From positions 868,001 to 932,000 of the forward strand of contig NW_020194627.1 of the NCBI RefSeq assembly GCF_002865645.1: DNA of 64,000 nt, given 5' to 3'. Under the pieces are notes generated by a model. That model saw only the letters and a list, made by a program, of their open reading frames with translations, was not told the origin of the DNA and did no database searches. Of this stretch, positions 59,203-64,000 are shown piece after piece (the stretch's first letter is position 1; each line of letters begins with the position of its first letter). Source of the stretch: Hyaloscypha bicolor E (lineage: Eukaryota; Ascomycota; Leotiomycetes; Helotiales; Hyaloscyphaceae). Made by a program: the position numbers and the translations under genes.

Positions 59203-60566
59203 ATGCACAGCCCCAGCCGAGCTGTTGCATTCGATCACAAGCCTAAGGACAATGAACAACCTTACATGCTGTTCGTTGAAGAAGAGCTTTTCGTGGACAA
59301 ACAAATAGGATACTGGAAGACGATTGTCCCAGGTCGCACTGTACAATCGAAAATGGCTTCGCATTTCCCCTTGAGCAAAGCTACTACAGCTGAACTTCAG
59401 CGACTCACTCGAGCCTTATGGTCTTGGTCTATATGCACTGAATGTTCTTCTGGCAAGCCTTGCCATACAGAAGAATGTCCCTGGCAGAGATCAACGATAC
59501 TCAACCAATTCTTCCAGTTCTACAAAGAAGTAACTGCAACATATGAAGCTGATGTGAAACCTGGCCAGCAACCGGGACTGAGAACCCACGAGGATTTGAT
59601 AATGATAATTGAGGAGTTGAAGTCGAATCCGGAAACGACGAGGGAGGCACTCCTCGAGAAACTGTTCACGAGTCGACCTGCTCGAAACGATCAGGAGAGA
59701 GCGATCAACATAGCAGTTCGCGTGATGATGATGGTCAATTGTTCCATGTCGCGACAATCATCTATACTTCTAGAGTATGGAAATCAGGATGTCCCTTGGA
59801 GAAATGATGTTCCATTCTCGGAATTCATTACCAGCATCTTCCCGAAGACAGACCATCCCAGTATCGATCACATCAAAGCGAATCTGAAGGCAACGAAGTT
59901 GAAGAAACGAGCGCGACTAAGTTTTGAGCCAACAAATGACTTGAGAAACCATTTAAGGCTAGATCGGAAAAGAGCTGTGGTTGAAATTTTCCATCACACA
60001 GCGTTTCTAAAGGAGCAGCTGAGGCTCACAAGAGACCAGCCCCGGAGTATGTCCATCGCAGACTCTATCAAACTGTAAGCGAAATGACTCATATATCGTG
60101 AACGTACCTTGACATTTCACATAGAGGCGCGTTGCCCCGCCCCCTGGCCCTCGAGACTCTAGCCACCCTCCAAACGATTCTCTTTCCCCTCACAGATGCC
60201 AAATCTAAGGCTTTGCTCCTCTCGTTGACTTCAACAACGACCCAAAACTTCGACACGGACGTCTTGCGGTACGACTCATCCACAATTCGCGATCCACTCC
60301 ACCCGGAACCAATTCTTTATCACTACTTCGCTTCTCATCTCGCAGACTTATACGAAGAACAGACCAATCCCACTCCGAGAGGAATGGAGAAATGGTTTGA
60401 GCGAAGGAGTGCGCCGAGATATGTTATGATGGCCACGATCACTGGGGTTTTCCTTGCCATTTTCTTCAGCATGGCAAGTTTGGCGTTGGGTGGGTATCAG
60501 GCTTGGGTCGGGTATCAGCAGTGGCAACATCCCGTGCAAAGTACCGGACAGACGCGTGCTGGTTGA
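59203..60566 (+). CDS. Fungal-specific protein with C-terminal membrane anchor, 2 exons
   Basis: Exons 59203-60074 and 60125-60566 (50-bp intron, GTAAGC..ATAG) give 437 aa. I start at the first ATG of the frame; the frame is open upstream to 59161 without an ATG. I recognise no catalytic domain. Visible features are a Cys/His cluster, CTECSSGKPCHTEECPW (about residues 85-101), that could bind metal, a mostly helical basic middle, and a single membrane helix near the end (about 390-412, VMMATITGVFLAIFFSMASL) followed by a short tail. That end is typical of a large uncharacterised family often expanded in Leotiomycete and Dothideomycete genomes. Its divergent pairing with a protease suggests joint function, which is inference. 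Confidence 0.75.
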
Positions 60567-62076
60567 TCTGTTTTGTAAGAAATTGCAGGCTCCGTTCCAT
60601 CTCAAAGTAGAAGTCTTCTAAGGCGAGGCTTGAAGTCCCGATGAACGGTTCCGAAGGCTCCATCCTGAGAGAAAAAGTGTACCGTGATGGGGTAATGCCC
60701 TGTCATCAATAAGCAATACTCTGATCAGAAGAGTGAGATCTGCTGAAGTCGACTATTCGCATAGAAAGTCAGCTGGGCATCTGACCGTGAGAGTCGAAGA
60801 AGGAGCAAGCAGGTGATCAACCCTCATCTGCATCAAGAAAGATCCTTCGGCGAGAGACGAGGCGACCTCGAATTCCGGAGATGCTGGGAGCACAGCCAAG
60901 ATCTCATCCTGGCAGTTTTTGTTACCGTGATCATCTGGCCGAAGGAGCGATAACCGGTCCACTGGAGTGAGGTGTTACATCATCAAGTTTGGCTGCTCAT
61001 GGACACACCTGGGTTCGCCCTCCGGTCTCATGAGGCTTTCGATGCATGCTCGGATTTTCCGAATAATTGGCCACAATCCAGAACAAGCCTTCGAATGTTT
61101 CCCCTGGATATCTATCACCCCATGTAAGCAAGGTTGCAGCAGTGGACGGGCCAGCTCCATGGTGAGGTGTGAGGTCAGCCACGTTCCCATGCCAAGAAAT
61201 GAAGGATGGATGACGCATTCTAAGTATCTCGATCATCATTGATTCGTATTGCTATCTTTCGTAGCTTGACTGGATTCTGTTTCCTGTCGTGTTTGTGAGT
61301 GTGCTGTGGAAGGAAGGAAGGAAGGAAGGAAGGGAGTCGCTGAGAATTTGAAATTGAAATACAGGCAGGGTCTGACGCTAAAGCCCCAGGCAAGGCAGGG
61401 GTGGATGAGTTCCGCGAATCCAAGCCTTCCTCCCTCAAGATACTAAAGGATATACCATCCATCATTCGGAATTGACCTGCTCCGAATATCTAAATTGCAC
61501 GCTTAGGCTTATAATTGCTTGAGAGCTTTGATGTTGGGGTTGTGAAGATACTTTCGGGGCGCTGCTCCATGTCGTCGACTCTTTGCAACAAATCCTGCAC
61601 AACTCTCACCTGAAGTAATTGCACAGCCATTCATTATTGGACGATGAGAATAGATCTCGATAATGCTACAAAGTCACATTCTATTCCGCTCTATCCAGTT
61701 CTGTGTATCGTGCGTCTATCTATCGAAGGTCTCGCAGTCTATCCAGTCTAGCTCCGAGTCTATGAAAAGTCTCGCTCGGTGTATTTAGCATACCCAGTGC
61801 CGGTGTGTCCAGGTTTTGTCTATGCAATCTCGCGCTCTGTCTGTCATGTGTCCAGTTTTGTGATCTGTCCGCGATCAACGCATCTAGGGTATTCGTCAAC
61901 CAAATCTAGCCACCGCAATGTGCGGAACACCGGTGATGTGTCCAGCATCCTCCCCCAACTCGTAAGGTCCCGTGTTGTACATTTTGGCGTCAAAAACCCC
62001 TCGCTCGCAACGAGAAACCCAAGTCCTGATCCAGGATATTCATATCGCATCTATCGCATCAGTACCTCCTTCTCTA
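60567..62076. other. Intergenic region with a GGAA microsatellite
   Basis: I see no supported gene. A (GGAA)n tract of about 6-7 units lies at about 61308-61334. About 61670-61900 is rich in repeated TCTATCCAGTCT/GTCTATC-like words. Confidence 0.5.
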
Positions 62077-63374
62077 CTACCTCTCAAACCCCATAACCTG
62101 CAACCCCGCCCTCGTACACGCCTCTCTAATCCTCCCCGGAAGTCCTTCCTCATCCCCTTCCACCTCCAAAATCCGCCACTTCCGCGCCAAAACCTCCTTA
62201 TTCTCAATCATATACTCCAGCAGATCCAGAATCTCCTCATCGTCACTCACCCTGCCAGGAAACGTCAAGATCTCCAAATTAGGTGGCAAACCAACGGAAT
62301 GTAATCTTGGTTTGCCATTGCTAATGCCGAGGAGTTGATAATCCATGAGCTGGAGTTCGGTTACTGCGTCGAAATCGCGGAGACGGAGTGCGGACTTGGA
62401 ACCCAAGGTTGGGAAATCGACGGTTATTTTCTCGAGGGAGTGGTGGGCTGAGCCAAGGGCGAAGATGAATTCGCCAACATCCTCTGGAGATTCCTCGAGT
62501 TCGGGGCTTGGATGCGGTTTCTGGGTGATGGTGATTTCCTTCAGCGTTTCAGGGTGGAGTAAAATATCGGTAAGGGCCTCGTCATTGATGTCGCAATCTA
62601 GAAGGTGGAGATATTGGAGGGCGGTTTCCTCGGGCTTTTCCAGGGAATCGAAACCTCGCTCATCCAGCCGTGCATGCCTGATGGTTAGAGTCTCGAGAGT
62701 TGGGTGCGAGAAGATGTGGATGTTTTCCTGGAGGTCCCAGTATGCACCTCCCTCGCAGTGATAATACAACTCGCCTTCCCAAGAATGTCAGTACAGTGTT
62801 TGCAGGGCTGAACAGGGGTCTCACATGACTTCAAGCAAGCCAGATCAAAAGGATGATTAAAAAGGTTCCCAATCGCCCTACACAAAGTGTCTGGGACCGA
62901 AATGACCAAATCCTCAAGATTGCTCATCGTAGACAGCGTGTGCGAAAAGCGATCCACCTGTCCCGGCCCCCGTTCCTCTGTCAAGAACATAAACTCACTG
63001 AGCTCGGAGCTCGGGTACTCAATCCGGACATTTTGGATGAGGGATCCACGTCTCGGGCGCGTGAGTAGCGATTCAGAGAAGGTGAGGTGGTGCTTAGGCT
63101 GGTCGAAGAGGATGGATTTGTGCAGCACTGGGTCGGTGAGCGAGTTCATCCGCCGCGAGACAAGGCAGACGGAGAAGAGGTCGTGTTGGCTAGGCAGCAC
63201 TGACAGGATCTGGATGAGGAGCTCGTCGGGGAGGTCGAGCAGGTGTCGCCGCCGCAGTGTGACTGCCATGGCGGGGTCTTTGCGGGGAGAGGACGGGGAC
63301 GTAGGGAGGTGGAGATGTTTTCTGTGGAGTGGATCTAGGCGGCTGAGAGATGTTGGAGATTTATTTTTATGCAT
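62077..63374 (-). CDS. F-box protein, 2 exons
   Basis: Minus-strand exons 63374-62825 and 62774-62077 (50-bp... intron 62824-62775, CTGAC branch site, AAG acceptor) give 415 aa. Residues about 45-90 are an F-box: HLLDLPDELLIQILSVLPSQ, then CLVSRRMNSLTDPVLHKSIL. The remainder has leucine-rich-repeat-like segments (TLETLTIRHARLDERGF, LQYLHLLDCDINDEALTDIL, PNLEILTFPG) suitable as a substrate-binding surface. F-box proteins recruit targets to SCF ubiquitin ligases through Skp1. The target is unknown. An internal Met at residue 36, just before the F-box, is an alternative start. Confidence 0.82.
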
Positions 63375-64000
63375 TCGCCAAGTGTTTCGGCTGCGGCGAA
63401 ACTGTTGATCCGGATCGGTTCACATGGCTTGTGACGGCTGACGTCATCCTGCCTCCTGGCTGCTGTCGTAAGGCTGAGGTGGAAAAGAGAGGCCCAATTC
63501 ATCACTCACTCATTCACTCAGGCAGCATGTAAGTGGCATGGGAAAAGTGCTTCCTTGGAAAATGAAAAGGTTGGACCTTTTCTGGCCAATGAGAAAAAGG
63601 GAGAGGTTGGAATTTTTTGACCAATCAGAAAAGTCCATTTCACCTCAGCCCACGCCAGCGACAAACCACTCATTCCTAAGGTACGGACCGCTGACTTCAT
63701 TGAGAATAACTTCCACGATTTACGCTTAGTCCAATGACCTGCATCAATTCGCGCTCACTTCTAGTGACCCCGCTAACCACAATTTCCAAGTTCATGTCTT
63801 CCATCATCAACCCCTCCTTTCAGCGTTCCGGACACGACGGAAGAAACGCGATTAAGAGCGATCCAGAACACTGGAAATCAATCTATCCTCGTGACCATGA
63901 GGATGGCAGTGAGATTTGACGATACACACGGTATCCTCACTCAGATCTGCAAACGCAAGGCATTTGATGCCGCATCAGTGCCATTGCCAATGCTTTTGCC
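63375..64000. other. Terminal intergenic stretch
   Basis: It holds the upstream region of the F-box gene, then short open frames without recognisable features up to the window edge. Confidence 0.45.

Overview
The window is chromosomal DNA from a filamentous ascomycete (Pezizomycotina). The evidence is short introns (mostly 43-80 bp, GTRNGT donors, CTAAC/CTGAC branch sites, AG acceptors), a PalA/Rim20 pH-signalling gene, a NACHT-ankyrin NLR, pogo/Fot-type DNA transposon relics, and a 14.9-kb AT-rich block whose CpA-to-TpA decay looks like repeat-induced point mutation (RIP). The gene set would suit a Leotiomycete, but that placement is inference. All gene models were spliced by hand, and every join keeps frame.

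Left part (1-24.5 kb). The 3' half of methionine synthase MET6 (1-1203) is followed by a gene-poor stretch, a 4-exon CorA-type divalent-cation transporter (minus), a 442-bp palindromic foldback element, a small VOC/glyoxalase-fold gene, a 594-bp internally deleted pogo/Fot transposon that keeps a 31-codon transposase stub, and a decayed, internally duplicated cysteine-rich secreted-protein gene. Next come a sterol-glucosyltransferase-like gene, a 5'-truncated rhamnogalacturonan acetylesterase pseudogene, a 6-exon cytochrome P450, palA/RIM20 with an 8-nt first exon, and a Fringe-like type II membrane glycosyltransferase.

Middle (24.5-39.7 kb). This is a nested LTR-retrotransposon island. An outer Gypsy-order element (24575-39433) has unusually short 93-bp terminal direct repeats and a CCGGA target duplication. 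It lies within the heme-binding signature of a P450 pseudogene. A second Gypsy element (28327-35320, LTRs about 303 bp, AGAAA duplication) sits inside the outer one and splits gag-protease from RT-RNaseH-integrase. Both are riddled with stops and cannot be functional.

Right part (39.8-64 kb). A secreted Ala/Ser/Thr-rich surface-type protein and a severin/gelsolin-like actin regulator are followed by a large intact NACHT-ankyrin NLR (45114-52704, 9 exons, about 2,282 aa). Beyond it is a gene graveyard: a GT2 glycosyltransferase pseudogene, a short MITE, and an acyltransferase-like membrane-protein pseudogene. Then comes a divergent pair, a trypsin-like serine protease (minus) and a protein with one C-terminal membrane anchor (plus), with start codons only 191 bp apart. 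An F-box protein gene closes the window.

Most intact genes look like independent housekeeping or accessory functions. The most system-like arrangement is the NLR plus the neighbouring divergent protease/membrane-protein pair. It resembles the parts list of fungal innate-immunity or allorecognition loci, but the link is inferred from proximity only. No tRNA, rRNA or CRISPR array was found.
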